Below, in pieces: positions 1 through 9,104 of a stretch of DNA of 64,000 nt. The first letter of the stretch is position 1; every line of letters begins with the position of its first letter. The position numbers and the translations under genes were made by a program. The notes under the pieces are model-generated. The model was given only the letters and a program-made list of their open reading frames with translations. It was not told the DNA's origin and made no database searches. Location: contig NZ_LNZA01000008.1 in assembly GCF_001468035.1 (NCBI RefSeq), forward strand, positions 186,001 to 250,000, written 5' to 3'. The DNA comes from Legionella tucsonensis (lineage in GTDB: Bacteria > Pseudomonadota > Gammaproteobacteria > Legionellales > Legionellaceae).

Positions 1-689
1 TTTATACGGCAGTCACCAGCTCACACTGCCTCTTTAAATATTTTTTTAGCACCATAAACCGTCAGTGGACAGATAAGGCGTTACATCATTGGATTGATCA
101 ATTGCTGAATGCTGTACAAGTAGAATATAAAGTGATAAACCCTTTTAATGTCCAGCCACAACCAGGAAAAGCTACGATTATTATGTGCAATCACTCAAGC
201 GCTTATGATATTCCTCTTGCATTTAAAGCGTTCCCAAATCACTCCATACGAATGCTGTCAAAAAAAGAACTCGCCAAAATTCCCTTAATGGGTAAAGCAA
301 TGAAAGCCGCAGAATTTCCTTTTATTGACCGAAAAAATAAATATCAAGCCATTAAAGACTTGGCATATGCTCAACAATTAATGGAAAGCGGAATCGTTAT
401 GTGGATTGCTCCTGAAGGAACTCGCTCCAAAGATGGAAAACTTGGCTCATTTAAAAAGGGAGGATTTATTACTGCAATCCAATCCAAGGCAACTATTATT
501 CCTATAGGAATCCGCGGTGCCAATAATATTTTACCCGCACGAACTTTTAATTTTCATCTAAAACAAAAAGCCGAAATACATATAGGTAACCCTATTGATG
601 CAGGACAATTTACAATTGAAAATAAAGACAGACTCATTCAGCAAACTTTCAAAGTAATTAAAGAACTGGTTGGAGAAAATCAGTCTTAA
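1..689 (+). CDS. 1-acyl-sn-glycerol-3-phosphate acyltransferase (PlsC family), 5' partial
   Basis: The reading frame is open from position 3 with no stop and no convincing start before it, so the gene begins upstream of the window; an internal TTG at 102 is not a likely start. The protein carries the PlsC/LPLAT acyltransferase blocks in order: NHSSAYD (the H-x4-D catalytic motif), FIDR, APEGTR (the EGTR glycerol-phosphate binding motif) and IPIGIRG. Family members transfer an acyl chain to lysophosphatidic acid at the inner membrane to give phosphatidic acid. The N-terminal membrane segment is probably missing with the truncated end. The gene ends just before a dispersed inverted-repeat element and converges on ggt. 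The family call is firm, but which lysophospholipid is the substrate cannot be told. Confidence 0.88.
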   Translation, partial: YTAVTSSHCLFKYFFSTINRQWTDKALHHWIDQLLNAVQVEYKVINPFNVQPQPGKATIIMCNHSSAYDIPLAFKAFPNHSIRMLSKKELAKIPLMGKAMKAAEFPFIDRKNKYQAIKDLAYAQQLMESGIVMWIAPEGTRSKDGKLGSFKKGGFITAIQSKATIIPIGIRGANNILPARTFNFHLKQKAEIHIGNPIDAGQFTIENKDRLIQQTFKVIKELVGENQS

Positions 690-702
690 ACACTAAGGGA
701 AA

Positions 703-845
703 TTTAGTGGTTGTTTGCATTTCGCTAGCTTGAGCTAAAATGGTCTGATTTTCGAGTACCGAAGCGTAGCATACATCAGTATGTGAACAGAACGTAGAAA
801 ATCAGAGCAGTTTGGCCAAGATAGTAGAAATGGAAACAGCCCCTA
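703..845. repeat. MITE-like inverted-repeat element, long copy (family 1)
   Basis: The element has imperfect terminal inverted repeats: TGGTTGTTTGCATTTC at about 708 matches the reverse complement of GAAATGGAAACAGCCC near 827-842. A second, inner inverted repeat is TCTGATTTTC at 744-753 and GAAAATCAGA at 797-806. The core GCGTAGCATACATCAGTATG recurs in the copy at 31.25 kb. Part of the right end, TTTGGCCAAGATA, recurs at 36.48 kb. There is no coding capacity. The right end overlaps the stop codon of ggt (843-845), so insertion may have fixed where that gene ends. Confidence 0.75.
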
Positions 846-2588
846 GAACTTTACTCCATATCCGCTTGGAGTATTTACTATAGATGCTGCCAATCCTATA
901 AATCTCGGATCAGAAGCAGCAGTTAATATATTTGTTTGTTTATCCCAGGTAATTGCTTGCATATCGCCATAGTACTGCCTTAATTGCATCAGGTGATACC
1001 CCATGGCTTTTAACTCTTCTTGAATTGGCATAGATAAAGTATCAGGTTCAAACTGTAACACATCCGGTAAATACTGATGATGAAAGCGCATCGCCGAAAC
1101 CATACTAATTGCACCGTAGGCATCATGAAATACTAATGATGCAATTAATACCATAGTAGGGATACGACTCCCCCCCGGAGTTCCCAGAATGGCGACACGG
1201 CCTGGTAATTCAAGAAAAGTAGGCGTCATGCTGGATAATGGTCTTTTCCCCGGCGCAATCTCATTTTTATCTGCCCCAACAATGCCAAAAACATTTTCGT
1301 CACCCACTTTACTGGAAAAATCATCCATTTCATCATTCAACAAAACACCCGTTCCTTCAGCAACAACACTGGAACCAAAAATGTAATTTATAGTCATAGT
1401 CGCAGAAACACGATTACCCTCGTTATCAATAATAGAGATATGAGTCGTATTCACAGTCTCTTGATGATTCTTCACCTGTCCCTGCAAAACAGTGCTATCA
1501 ATCGCTTTTTGCGGAGGAATTAATGTAGCGAGCTGTTTTCCGTTTTCTGCAGAAATTAACTTCTCAATGGGGACGCGAACAAAATCGGGATCACCCAAAA
1601 ACTGTTCGCGTTGCCAATATGCAAGACGCATGGACTCTACGAGGTAATGTATCCATTGCACTTTTGAGAATGAAGATAAAGAATAGTGAGACAATATATT
1701 CAACATGGTCAATAGGGCAACTCCCCCTGCTGAAGGCGGCGGCGCGGTGATAATTAACATATTATGGTATGCGCCAATCAAAGGCTCTCTGATCTTGATA
1801 CGATATTTAGCTAAATCCTCAAGTGTCCATATGCCACCCGCAGCATTAACTCCCTTAACCAAACGCTCCGCCACTTCTCCAGCATAAAACCCTTGCTCTC
1901 CTTTCTCGGCAATTTGCTTCAAAGTATACGCTAAATCAGTTTGAATTAGACGCTCTCCGATAAGATAAGGAGAACCATTATTTAGGAAGATTTTGGCCGT
2001 AGAAGGGAATTTCTTGATTTGCTCTAATCGGTCAGCCCTATTTAAAAAAGAGTATAATTGCTTATCAACCAAAAAACCTTCTTGCGCTAACTTGATTGCA
2101 GGAGCCAGTGTTTTTGCCAATGGTAATCGCCCATAGTTTTTGGCAATGTATACCAACGCTGCGGGCTCTCCAGGAATCGCTGCGGCTAACCCCCCATTTA
2201 AGGATAGGCCTGGTATCACACTGCCGTCAGGTGCCAAATACATGTTTTTTTTTGCCGCCAAAGGAGCCGTTTCCCTTCCATCAATAAAAATGTTTTTATG
2301 CTGATTTTCTTGATGCAACAACCAAAACCCACCTCCACCCAGTCCTGAATGATAGGGTTCAACTACAGCTAATACTGCAGATACAGCAACTGCTGCATCA
2401 AAAGCATTTCCGCCAGCAGCTAAAATTTCAAGTCCGGCATTAGTTGCCAAAGGATTTGCACTGGCTACGGCATAACCGGGGGGACGAATGTTATTTTGGT
2501 TAGCAAAAGTATTTGTAGAGAGATAAAACAAAAAATGAATGCTCAGTGCAATCAGGCAAAAGGCCTTAGACAATTTTTGACGTTTCAT
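843..2588 (-). CDS. ggt: Gamma-glutamyltransferase (gamma-glutamyl transpeptidase)
   Basis: This secreted or periplasmic enzyme cleaves gamma-glutamyl bonds, for example in glutathione, and transfers or hydrolyses the glutamyl group. An N-terminal signal peptide is visible (basic MKRQK, then a hydrophobic stretch ending near a Thr-Phe-Ala site). Early family blocks include AVAVSAVLAV and GGGGFW. The autoprocessing/catalytic threonine lies in the TTHISIID block, and RPLSSMTPT matches the substrate-binding SS motif. The length is normal for the family. I chose the ATG at 2588, preceded by AGGTG three bases upstream. An in-frame GTG at 2594 directly follows the coaD stop and is the alternative. 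The gene lies immediately downstream of coaD on the same strand. Confidence 0.93.
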   Translation of the reverse strand: MKRQKLSKAFCLIALSIHFLFYLSTNTFANQNNIRPPGYAVASANPLATNAGLEILAAGGNAFDAAVAVSAVLAVVEPYHSGLGGGGFWLLHQENQHKNIFIDGRETAPLAAKKNMYLAPDGSVIPGLSLNGGLAAAIPGEPAALVYIAKNYGRLPLAKTLAPAIKLAQEGFLVDKQLYSFLNRADRLEQIKKFPSTAKIFLNNGSPYLIGERLIQTDLAYTLKQIAEKGEQGFYAGEVAERLVKGVNAAGGIWTLEDLAKYRIKIREPLIGAYHNMLIITAPPPSAGGVALLTMLNILSHYSLSSFSKVQWIHYLVESMRLAYWQREQFLGDPDFVRVPIEKLISAENGKQLATLIPPQKAIDSTVLQGQVKNHQETVNTTHISIIDNEGNRVSATMTINYIFGSSVVAEGTGVLLNDEMDDFSSKVGDENVFGIVGADKNEIAPGKRPLSSMTPTFLELPGRVAILGTPGGSRIPTMVLIASLVFHDAYGAISMVSAMRFHHQYLPDVLQFEPDTLSMPIQEELKAMGYHLMQLRQYYGDMQAITWDKQTNILTAASDPRFIGLAASIVNTPSGYGVKF

Positions 2589-2594
2589 GTTCAC

Positions 2595-3068
2595 CTAGTT
2601 TTTTTGGAGCTCCCTTACGACGCAAGAAGGCACAAACTGAGAAATATCTCCATTTAAAAGCGCAATTTCACGCACTAGAGTAGAGGAGATGTACATAAAA
2701 TTTTCTGATGGAGTTAAGAATATTGTCTCTATTTGCGTAGACAATTTCCTATTCATTCCAGCCAGTTGAAATTCATATTCAAAATCAGAAACCGCCCGCA
2801 AACCACGTAAAATAATTCCTGCATTCTGCTCCAATACAAAATCAATTAAAAGATTATCAAATCCAAGTACGTGAACTCCTGGTAAATCTGCAACAGCCTC
2901 TTCCACAAGTTTAATTCTCGTCTCCAACGGTAAAAAAGGACGCTTTGCTCTATTGTTTGCCACCGCAACGAGAATATCCGGAAAAATCTTAGCTGCTCGG
3001 CTGATAATATCAACATGTCCATTAGTAACAGGGTCAAAAGTACCAGGGTAAATTGCTTTTAATTTCAT
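2595..3068 (-). CDS. coaD: Phosphopantetheine adenylyltransferase
   Basis: CoaD performs the fourth step of CoA synthesis: 4'-phosphopantetheine plus ATP gives dephospho-CoA. The N-terminus reads [12 protein letters not shown], the nucleotidyltransferase motif with the T-x-G-H signature at residues 15-18. The C-terminal ISSTLVR block also fits the family. Starting at the ATG at 3068 gives 157 residues, the usual length. An upstream in-frame ATG at 3167 would add 33 unrelated residues and overlap lolB, so it was rejected. The gene is divergent from lolB across about 80 bp and is followed with almost no gap by ggt. Confidence 0.95.
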   Translation of the reverse strand: MKLKAIYPGTFDPVTNGHVDIISRAAKIFPDILVAVANNRAKRPFLPLETRIKLVEEAVADLPGVHVLGFDNLLIDFVLEQNAGIILRGLRAVSDFEYEFQLAGMNRKLSTQIETIFLTPSENFMYISSTLVREIALLNGDISQFVPSCVVRELQKN

Positions 3069-3149
3069 ATTGATTAAGACTGATTGCATATGCGAACAGT
3101 CTAGCGTATTGTTATTTGAAAAACCACATAAATGGACTTGAGGTGATAA

Positions 3150-3785
3150 ATGATTAATATGAAACAATTGATAATAATTTCTTTTTGCTTCTTAACCGCC
3201 TGCGCCCCTCCGCGGCCTACAGGGGAAGTACCTATAAACAAAAACATCCCTATAGAACAAAACCAAGAACCAAACAAAGTTATGTCCGTAGAACAACGCA
3301 AAGCAAAAACAGCAATGGTTTCATCTTGGGAAATTCGTGGTTCCATGGCTGCAAAAAATAAAAATAAAGGATGGTCAGCGGCCATGAACTGGAAGCAACA
3401 CGGTCCCGGCGCCTATCAAATTCGTTTAATGGGTCCTTTAGGAGCTGGTACAGTTCTCATTGACAAAAAAGGCGACACCATTACCTTCCAAGATGGGCCT
3501 AAAAAAATAACGTCTCATAACGCCGATAAACTATTAGTAGAGCAAACTGGAATCAGGCTGCCTGTAAATAATCTTTACTATTGGGTGAGAGGACTTCCCG
3601 CTCCAGGACCTGTTCAAGCTGAGCAACGCGATGAATACAATCACCTAGTGAAATTAAGACAAAGCGGCTATACAATTAATTTTGCTAAATATACTTCGGT
3701 CAGAGGAATTGATCTGCCAAGTATGATTCGTCTCGAAGGAAATGGGGTGATGGTTAAAGTAGCTATTCAAAATTGGACCGTTTAA
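3150..3785 (+). CDS. lolB: Outer-membrane lipoprotein receptor LolB
   Basis: LolB receives lipoproteins from LolA and inserts them into the outer membrane; in a Dot/Icm organism these clients would include DotC and DotD. The protein has a lipoprotein signal peptide with lipobox LTAC (Cys18). The LolB fold signatures [13 protein letters not shown] and [11 protein letters not shown] follow. The length of 211 residues is normal. The start at 3150 has GAGGTG five bases upstream. The gene is followed by a strong hairpin terminator. The ispE gene that often follows lolB in gammaproteobacteria is absent here; tRNA-Gln and prs come next. Confidence 0.92.
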   Translation: MINMKQLIIISFCFLTACAPPRPTGEVPINKNIPIEQNQEPNKVMSVEQRKAKTAMVSSWEIRGSMAAKNKNKGWSAAMNWKQHGPGAYQIRLMGPLGAGTVLIDKKGDTITFQDGPKKITSHNADKLLVEQTGIRLPVNNLYYWVRGLPAPGPVQAEQRDEYNHLVKLRQSGYTINFAKYTSVRGIDLPSMIRLEGNGVMVKVAIQNWTV

Positions 3786-3813
3786 GGTCAAATTGTTAAC
3801 TTGGATTTTTGGT

Positions 3814-3850
3814 AAAACGAAATTCGGAAATTTTTCTGAATTTCGTTTTT
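3814..3850 (+). terminator. Intrinsic terminator of lolB
   Basis: A long hairpin of AAAACGAAATTC pairing with GAATTTCGTTTT, with additional pairing of GAAA and TTTC inside the loop, ends in a T run. It lies 29 bases after the lolB stop. Confidence 0.8.
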
Positions 3851-3934
3851 ACTAACCTGTTTCAATATGACATTATAACGATAGTGTCAACTACTCTTCT
3901 TACTTAAAAAATAAAAAAATTATTGCTTTCAAAG

Positions 3935-3963
3935 TTGACATGTTCCTAAAACCCCTGCAAAAT
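3935..3963 (+). promoter_or_regulatory. Candidate promoter for tRNA-Gln
   Basis: A perfect TTGACA -35 box at 3935-3940 is followed 17 bases later by a weak -10 candidate (CAAAAT) and then by GC-containing sequence. This puts transcription start roughly 55-60 bases before the tRNA. The -35 is clear and the -10 is poor. Confidence 0.4.
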
Positions 3964-4027
3964 ACGCAGCACATTTGCAGGGATGAGCGCAATTTTATAA
4001 TGGATGATTGTAAGAATCTGCAAATTT

Positions 4028-4102
4028 AGGGGTGTCGCCAAGCGGTAAGGCACAGGGTTTTGATCCCTGCATACCTAGGTTCGAATCCTAGCACCCCTGC
4101 CA
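4028..4102 (+). tRNA. tRNA-Gln (anticodon TTG)
   Basis: The 75-nt sequence folds as a tRNA. The acceptor stem is AGGGGTG with CACCCCT. The anticodon stem CAGGG/CCCTG holds the loop TTTTGAT, with TTG as the anticodon. The T arm CTAGG-TTCGAAT-CCTAG is present, and CCA is encoded at 4100-4102. It reads glutamine CAA codons (and CAG by wobble or modification). It stands alone between lolB and prs. Confidence 0.96.
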
Positions 4103-4129
4103 CATTCTTGTTGATTCAAGTAAACAGAC

Positions 4130-4204
4130 AGCAGAAGATAACCTGGAAGGATGCGTTCTTGTAATGCTCAAATAATAATAATATCTTTTTGGCTGTCTTC
4201 TGCT
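4130..4204 (+). repeat. Inverted repeat in the tRNA-Gln to prs leader
   Basis: AGCAGAAGATAACC at 4130-4143 pairs with GGCTGTCTTCTGCT at 4191-4204 (14 bp with two wobble pairs) around an AT-rich loop of 47 nt. It lies in the 150 bp between tRNA-Gln and prs and could be an RNA processing or leader structure. The function is unknown. Confidence 0.5.
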
Positions 4205-4252
4205 ATGTGTTTAAGTTTAAATGATTAACCTAGATCTAAAGGCTTTTTACAC

Positions 4253-5200
4253 ATGTCCACTATGATGATTTTTGCCGGAAACGCGAATCCGGAATTAGCT
4301 CAACAAATTTCTTCTCATTTGAAAATACCTATTGGCCAGGCAACCGTTGGTACTTTTAGCGATGGGGAGACAATGATTGAGATTCTAGAGAATGTCCGGG
4401 GTAGAGACGTTTTTATAATCCAATCAACTTGTGCTCCATCAAATAATAACTTAATGGAACTCCTGACAATGGCTGATGCGCTAAGAAGATCTTCTGCTTC
4501 TCGTATCACAGCCGTAGTTCCTTATTTTGGTTATGCCCGCCAGGATCGTCGAGTCCGCTCAGCGCGTGTTCCTATTACAGCAAAAGTTGTTGCTGACATG
4601 ATGGCATCTGTAGGTATTTGTAGAGTTCTTACTGTAGACCTGCATGCTGATCAGATTCAGGGTTTTTTCTATATGCCAGTGGATAACGTTTATGCGACCC
4701 CTATACTTCTCGAAGATATAACAAGGAAAAATCTAAAAGACATAATGGTAGTTTCTCCTGATGTCGGTGGTGTTGTTAGAGCTCGAGCAGTTGCGAAACT
4801 TCTTGACCACGCAGAGTTATGCATTATAGATAAACGCCGAAGTGGTCCTAATAAATCTGAGGTAATGCATATTATTGGTGAACCCAAAAATAAAAATTGT
4901 ATTATTGTTGATGATATTGTTGATACTGCAGGAACTCTTTGTTCCGCTGCCCATGAGCTTAAGAAAAGCGGAGCTCATAGTGTTAGAGCTTATATAACTC
5001 ACCCTGTTTTATCTGGCCCTGCAATCAATAATATTAAAAATTCAGGTCTTGATGAAATTGTAGTAACAGACACGATTCCTCTATCTGCTGAAGCACGAAA
5101 ATGTGAAAAAATTCGTGTTGTAAGTTTATCTGATATGCTGGCACAAGCCATCAAACGAGTTAATATAGAAGAATCTGTAAGCTCGATGTTTGCTGAATAA
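4253..5200 (+). CDS. prs: Ribose-phosphate pyrophosphokinase
   Basis: Prs makes PRPP from ribose-5-phosphate and ATP for purine, pyrimidine, histidine, tryptophan and NAD synthesis in the cytosol. Visible family blocks are FSDGE near residue 37, the flexible-loop region RQDRR, the metal/ATP histidine block [12 protein letters not shown] and the PRPP-binding loop DDIVDTAGT at about residues 220-228. The 315-residue length is typical. The gene ends before a strong bidirectional terminator shared with fis. It may be cotranscribed with tRNA-Gln, since no strong terminator separates them. Confidence 0.96.
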   Translation: MSTMMIFAGNANPELAQQISSHLKIPIGQATVGTFSDGETMIEILENVRGRDVFIIQSTCAPSNNNLMELLTMADALRRSSASRITAVVPYFGYARQDRRVRSARVPITAKVVADMMASVGICRVLTVDLHADQIQGFFYMPVDNVYATPILLEDITRKNLKDIMVVSPDVGGVVRARAVAKLLDHAELCIIDKRRSGPNKSEVMHIIGEPKNKNCIIVDDIVDTAGTLCSAAHELKKSGAHSVRAYITHPVLSGPAINNIKNSGLDEIVVTDTIPLSAEARKCEKIRVVSLSDMLAQAIKRVNIEESVSSMFAE

Positions 5201-5311
5201 ACTAAAGTGTGTAGTCTAGTCTCTGGAACTCTTTGATAAAAATCTGCAAGGTTCGCGCTTTCACAAGCTCAGAAACAGCAGTTTACCCGGTAGACTGAAA
5301 TAATAGTACAA

Positions 5312-5363
5312 TAAAGTTTAAATAAAAAAGGAGCTTGTTAGCTCCTTTTTTATTTAAACTTTA
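5312..5363. terminator. Bidirectional terminator between prs and fis
   Basis: This is a near-perfect 52-nt palindrome. The outer arms are TAAAGTTTAAATAAAAA and its complement, the inner stem is AGGAGCT/AGCTCCT, and the loop is TGTT. A/T runs on both sides suit termination of convergent prs and fis transcripts. Confidence 0.88.
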
Positions 5364-5370
5364 GTTAGTG

Positions 5371-5652
5371 TTAATCCCGAGTACCAACATATTTATCGTC
5401 GAAATATCGACGTAATTTAGTCCTCAAAGTTCCACGACTAATCCCCAGCATAATTGCTGCTCGTGACTGATTGTACTTGCAATGTTCCATCACTGCACGA
5501 AACAATGGTGTTTCAATTTCTTCAAGTACAAACTGGTATAAGTCAACAGGATCAGTTCCCTTAAGCTCTGAAAAGTATTTTTGCACTGAAAGAGTTACGC
5601 TTTCGGCCAGAGAAGCGGTGTTATCCACTACTTCATTACTGATTGTTGTCAT
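5371..5652 (-). CDS. fis: Fis-family DNA-binding protein
   Basis: The 93-residue protein ends in the Fis helix-turn-helix. The core CKYNQSRAAIMLGISRGTLRTKL matches the family pattern A-A-x-x-L-G-I-x-R-x-T-L-R-x-K-L closely (shown here for recognition only). Fis bends DNA and, in Legionella, Fis paralogues are reported to repress effector and virulence genes before transmission. The N-terminal part corresponds to the dimer-forming arm. A GGAGGAG Shine-Dalgarno sequence precedes the start. The gene is monocistronic here, not behind a dus gene as in E. coli. Which Legionella Fis paralogue this is cannot be told. Confidence 0.9.
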   Translation of the reverse strand: MTTISNEVVDNTASLAESVTLSVQKYFSELKGTDPVDLYQFVLEEIETPLFRAVMEHCKYNQSRAAIMLGISRGTLRTKLRRYFDDKYVGTRD

Positions 5653-5768
5653 TATTATTAGCTCCTCCTTTTAAAAACAGTATATTACCGAAACAAACCC
5701 ATTGAAACAATGGGTAGAGCAGAAAAAACTGCATTAATAATCAATATATAATGTTCAATATCATCTCA

Positions 5769-5814
5769 AAAAGTTCTTATAAGGAGTAGGTTGATTTTTA
5801 CCATCTACTCCTTA
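5769..5814 (-). terminator. Intrinsic terminator of the DUF945 gene
   Basis: The stem TAAGGAGTAG at 5780-5789 pairs with CTACTCCTTA at 5805-5814. Read on the minus strand, the hairpin is followed by ATAAGAACTTTTT. It lies about 20 bases past the stop of the upstream minus-strand gene. Confidence 0.78.
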
Positions 5815-5835
5815 CAAAATTACTCCAGTTTCATC

Positions 5836-7305
5836 TTAAAATTTCATCATTGAAGGATCATAAGGTTTACCATTAATTATAAATTTACCTTGATCCAAAC
5901 TTACCTCAATTACAAAATCAGTACCCTGAGTTGTAATTAAACCATTTTGTTGTAATGCATTTATTTGTTTATTTGTTTGCATTTCTGCTAATTGCTCAAG
6001 ATTTGAAGCTGGAGCGGCTGGCTGACTTACTTGGCCTGCAGCTTGGTTTGCTTGCAATTGCTGCGTTAGGGTCTGTTGTAAATCAGGTTTTTTAGCAATT
6101 TGTTGAAGTACTGATTGTTTCATAACTGCTTTTACTGCCTCTGCGGGTACTTGCAGCTTCGCTTTACCTTGGATTTTTTGCATCATTTCAAATGGATTGG
6201 CATTTTCACCTTTAGGTAATGTTACAAACATATTTCCTTCAATTTGTCCTTGTGGAATCTTGAAGCTAAGTTTGGAGATTTCAAACTCTGCCCCCTTGTT
6301 AAATAACTTGGGTACCTCAGGAAGAAGGGCCAGCATTGCTTGTTGGCGTTGCATCTCATTGCCATTTTGCATTGCTGTTGTTTGTTGATTGATTTTGGCT
6401 AATACATCTGCATCAATATTTCTTAAAGAAACCTCCAATGCTCCCGGGCCATAATTCTGACCATCTGCTAATACTGATTTTAAAGTCAGATTAAAATTGG
6501 TATTGAAAAGATGTTGCTCAATATCACTATCTGACCTGATTGTAAGATCATTAATTGAAAACATCTTTTGATCTTTAACATAGATATCAAAAGAAGGTAG
6601 AGAAAAATTTGCATCGCCCAGGTACAACCCAGCAGGTGTTTCATGCAAATCATAATCACTAGATACTTTGCTTAAAGTTATTTTGGTATCATCTTTAGTA
6701 GCATTTAAACCATCCAAGACTACTTTACCTGCAACTTTACCCATTCCAGATGACATCGTTGTGCTTGAGTCCATACCTAACCATTCAAGGTTACCAGAAC
6801 CATCTTTGGCAATTAATTTAAAATTGGGAACTTTGAAATCCACGGTGCTTTCATTAAGATAATTAACGAAAATCCTTAAATCCAACTGTGGTTTAACTGA
6901 TTCTTTAGTAAATTGAGTATCAAATTGCTGATTGTATTGTTCTGGAAATGGAAAAACTGCCTCAGCATAACCCAGTCCAAAACGTAATTTATTCTTGGCA
7001 TAAATAATAGGACCATGATGGATTGTTAGCGGCATCACCATATTATAGTCTTGGGCAGGAAGAGTTTGAGGTTGTCCATTCTCATCTTTTACTATACGCT
7101 CTGGAATGTGCAACTGCCATTTAATTTGGGCTTCGGAGTCAAATAATCCTCTATTGTATTGCTCGATTTCCGCATAGAGTCCATTAGATTGGTCAATTAC
7201 TTCTATATTCTTTCTAATCGTTCTTTCAGTAAGAAAGCCCATGCCATAATACCCGCCTAGAATTAGAACGGCCAGGATAATTATTAATCCTGTAAATTTT
7301 TTCAT
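5836..7305 (-). CDS. DUF945 (YdgA-like) protein
   Basis: A single N-terminal membrane anchor (residues about 4-24, rich in Leu, Ile and Gly) is followed by a long soluble domain, so the protein is probably periplasmic and anchored in the inner membrane. The block QYNRGLFDSEA and the later SLRNIDADVLAKIN region match the DUF945/YdgA family, whose biochemical role is not established. The C-terminal third is rich in Gln (QQTLTQQLQANQAAGQ). I prefer the ATG at 7305, which has GGAG six bases upstream. An in-frame ATG at 7332 adds nine residues and lacks a ribosome site. The gene is followed by its own terminator. Confidence 0.78.
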   Translation of the reverse strand: MKKFTGLIIILAVLILGGYYGMGFLTERTIRKNIEVIDQSNGLYAEIEQYNRGLFDSEAQIKWQLHIPERIVKDENGQPQTLPAQDYNMVMPLTIHHGPIIYAKNKLRFGLGYAEAVFPFPEQYNQQFDTQFTKESVKPQLDLRIFVNYLNESTVDFKVPNFKLIAKDGSGNLEWLGMDSSTTMSSGMGKVAGKVVLDGLNATKDDTKITLSKVSSDYDLHETPAGLYLGDANFSLPSFDIYVKDQKMFSINDLTIRSDSDIEQHLFNTNFNLTLKSVLADGQNYGPGALEVSLRNIDADVLAKINQQTTAMQNGNEMQRQQAMLALLPEVPKLFNKGAEFEISKLSFKIPQGQIEGNMFVTLPKGENANPFEMMQKIQGKAKLQVPAEAVKAVMKQSVLQQIAKKPDLQQTLTQQLQANQAAGQVSQPAAPASNLEQLAEMQTNKQINALQQNGLITTQGTDFVIEVSLDQGKFIINGKPYDPSMMKF

Positions 7306-7444
7306 TCTCTTCTCCATGTTATTAATTCGCATGCAAAACTGCAGCTGAAAGTATAGCAGTAAATAACATCGGAGTGCGATACGCGCTTGTAAAAAAACAG
7401 TTTTTACTATTTTTTCATATCAATAATAAAAAAACACAAAGTGC

Positions 7445-8740
7445 TTAGGAATGCTTCACTGGCTTGCAATAGGTTTCTTTAATGGTAAGAGCTAATACCA
7501 GTGCGACTATGGAACAAAGAGGTAATAACTTTAACCCCGCTTGAAAATCAGAGAGCAATAAAGATTCAACATTATAAGCACGCGTACCCGATACCATATC
7601 AACCAACCGTCCAACTAAAGGTTGTAATAAAGCCCCCACGAAAATCGATATCATATTGGTAAACGCAATTGAAGTTCCCACTACATTTCTATCATGTATC
7701 TCTGTTGAAACAGCATAAGCAATAGCAACACCTGTATTTGTTAGACCGAAGAGAAAAAACAGCAAATAAGCCGAGTTTTGACTTAAAGTCGGGCTATACA
7801 CAAACAGCGATGTAAAAAGCACACCAAAAGCTGCTGAAAGAATCATTAAGGGTTTACGTCGTCCTATTCTATCCGAAATCCACCCTGAGAAGGGACCACT
7901 AATACCCCAGCCGATAAAAATTAATCCAGTGGCAAAAGCAGCGGCATGAGCACCTAATCCTCTTCCAAATTGCAGGTATGCAGGTCCAATTGCCTCACCA
8001 ATAACAGCTGTTGGTCCAAATAAAAATCCAGCATACAACGCATTAAGCCAAGTTTGTCTACACGATAGGATAATTTTTAAACTCTGAAGAATACTGATCT
8101 GATTCAGAGATCGTACCTCACTGCGGTGTTCTCCTGGCTTGTCTTGCACAAATTGATACAATAAAGCTGCAAGTGCGATAAAGAGAAAAGCAATAATCAA
8201 CATGCTGTGGCGCCATCCCACATTGGTGACTAAAAATGAAACGGGAGCCTCTCCTGCAGCTGCGCCTAGCATTCCTAATGCTTGGGTTAAACCGGCCAGT
8301 AATCCTAACATTGTCGGTGGGAACCAGGATGTAGCTAATCTAAGAGAGCAGACAAACGCAAAGGCGGCGCTAAAACCTATGAGCATTCTTCCGATTGAGG
8401 CCATAAATAAACTATCTGCAAGGCCAAAAACACAACAACCAAAAGCTGTTACGAGCGACATAACAGTGAGTAGCCAACGTATACTTAAGCGGTCTACAGT
8501 CAATCCTACAGGAATTTGCATCAGAATATATGGAACATAGAATGAGGCAGTTAAAATACCGAAACCTGCTTCATTAATTCCGAAATCAATTTGTAAGTAT
8601 CGATGCATTACTCCGGGTGCAACACGAGCCATATAATCAGAAAAATAGAACGCAGCAGCCAACCCCCATACTAACCAAGCAAATCCTAAATAATTTTTAC
8701 GATTATATACTTCTACTCTAGACTCATGTACCTTATTCAT
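7445..8740 (-). CDS. Major facilitator superfamily transporter
   Basis: This is a 431-residue protein with about 12 hydrophobic segments. The MFS loop signature appears in the first half as GLTVDRLSIRW and again in the second half as GWISDRIGRRKP. The N-terminal DYMARVAPGVM block resembles sugar-phosphate/anion-type MFS permeases. Legionella encodes many such proteins, including the Pht phagosomal nutrient transporters. This one may be related to them, but the substrate cannot be inferred. It is divergent from the SseB-like gene. Confidence 0.85.
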   Translation of the reverse strand: MNKVHESRVEVYNRKNYLGFAWLVWGLAAAFYFSDYMARVAPGVMHRYLQIDFGINEAGFGILTASFYVPYILMQIPVGLTVDRLSIRWLLTVMSLVTAFGCCVFGLADSLFMASIGRMLIGFSAAFAFVCSLRLATSWFPPTMLGLLAGLTQALGMLGAAAGEAPVSFLVTNVGWRHSMLIIAFLFIALAALLYQFVQDKPGEHRSEVRSLNQISILQSLKIILSCRQTWLNALYAGFLFGPTAVIGEAIGPAYLQFGRGLGAHAAAFATGLIFIGWGISGPFSGWISDRIGRRKPLMILSAAFGVLFTSLFVYSPTLSQNSAYLLFFLFGLTNTGVAIAYAVSTEIHDRNVVGTSIAFTNMISIFVGALLQPLVGRLVDMVSGTRAYNVESLLLSDFQAGLKLLPLCSIVALVLALTIKETYCKPVKHS

Positions 8741-9104
8741 AGACTCTCTGCGTTAATAAAACCCTAATTGGCCCTGTTCAATTTGAATGGTTACTGGCCA
8801 TTACACATCAAAAAACAACCCAGGATAGAAATTGTTAACATTTCACATGGTAACAATATGAAATAGAAACAAACTCTAAAATGTTTATCTAAAAGTGAGC
8901 AATAAATCTGCAAAACCAATGCAATTATACTAGGGTTGTCATTTAATTCAACACATAGTTTGATTTCATTTTCATAGGTACAGAAAATGGTTATAATTTA
9001 CAGAGTTGTATCGCTTTTTCTATCTTCACGTTAAACTTGTATTCTCTTAGCAATAAACGTTATTAAAATAATTGCAAATTGATTAAATTAAACCAAGGCG
9101 TAAA
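8741..9104. other. Divergent promoter region, no gene seen
   Basis: These 364 AT-rich bases separate the MFS gene and the SseB-like gene and must hold both promoters. A TATAAT hexamer lies at 8992-8997 facing right, without a good -35 box. No open reading frame with a ribosome site and no clear hairpin was found. Confidence 0.4.

Noticed and set aside
3101-3385. 94-codon minus-strand frame over the start of lolB
   Set aside because: It overlaps both lolB and the coaD promoter, and lolB is secure.
4191-4210. Intrinsic terminator after tRNA-Gln
   Set aside because: The inverted repeat has a long loop and no T run, so it was listed only as an inverted repeat.
8202-8540. 112-codon plus-strand frame inside the MFS gene
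   Set aside because: It is antisense to a clear transporter; its translation has no domain pattern.
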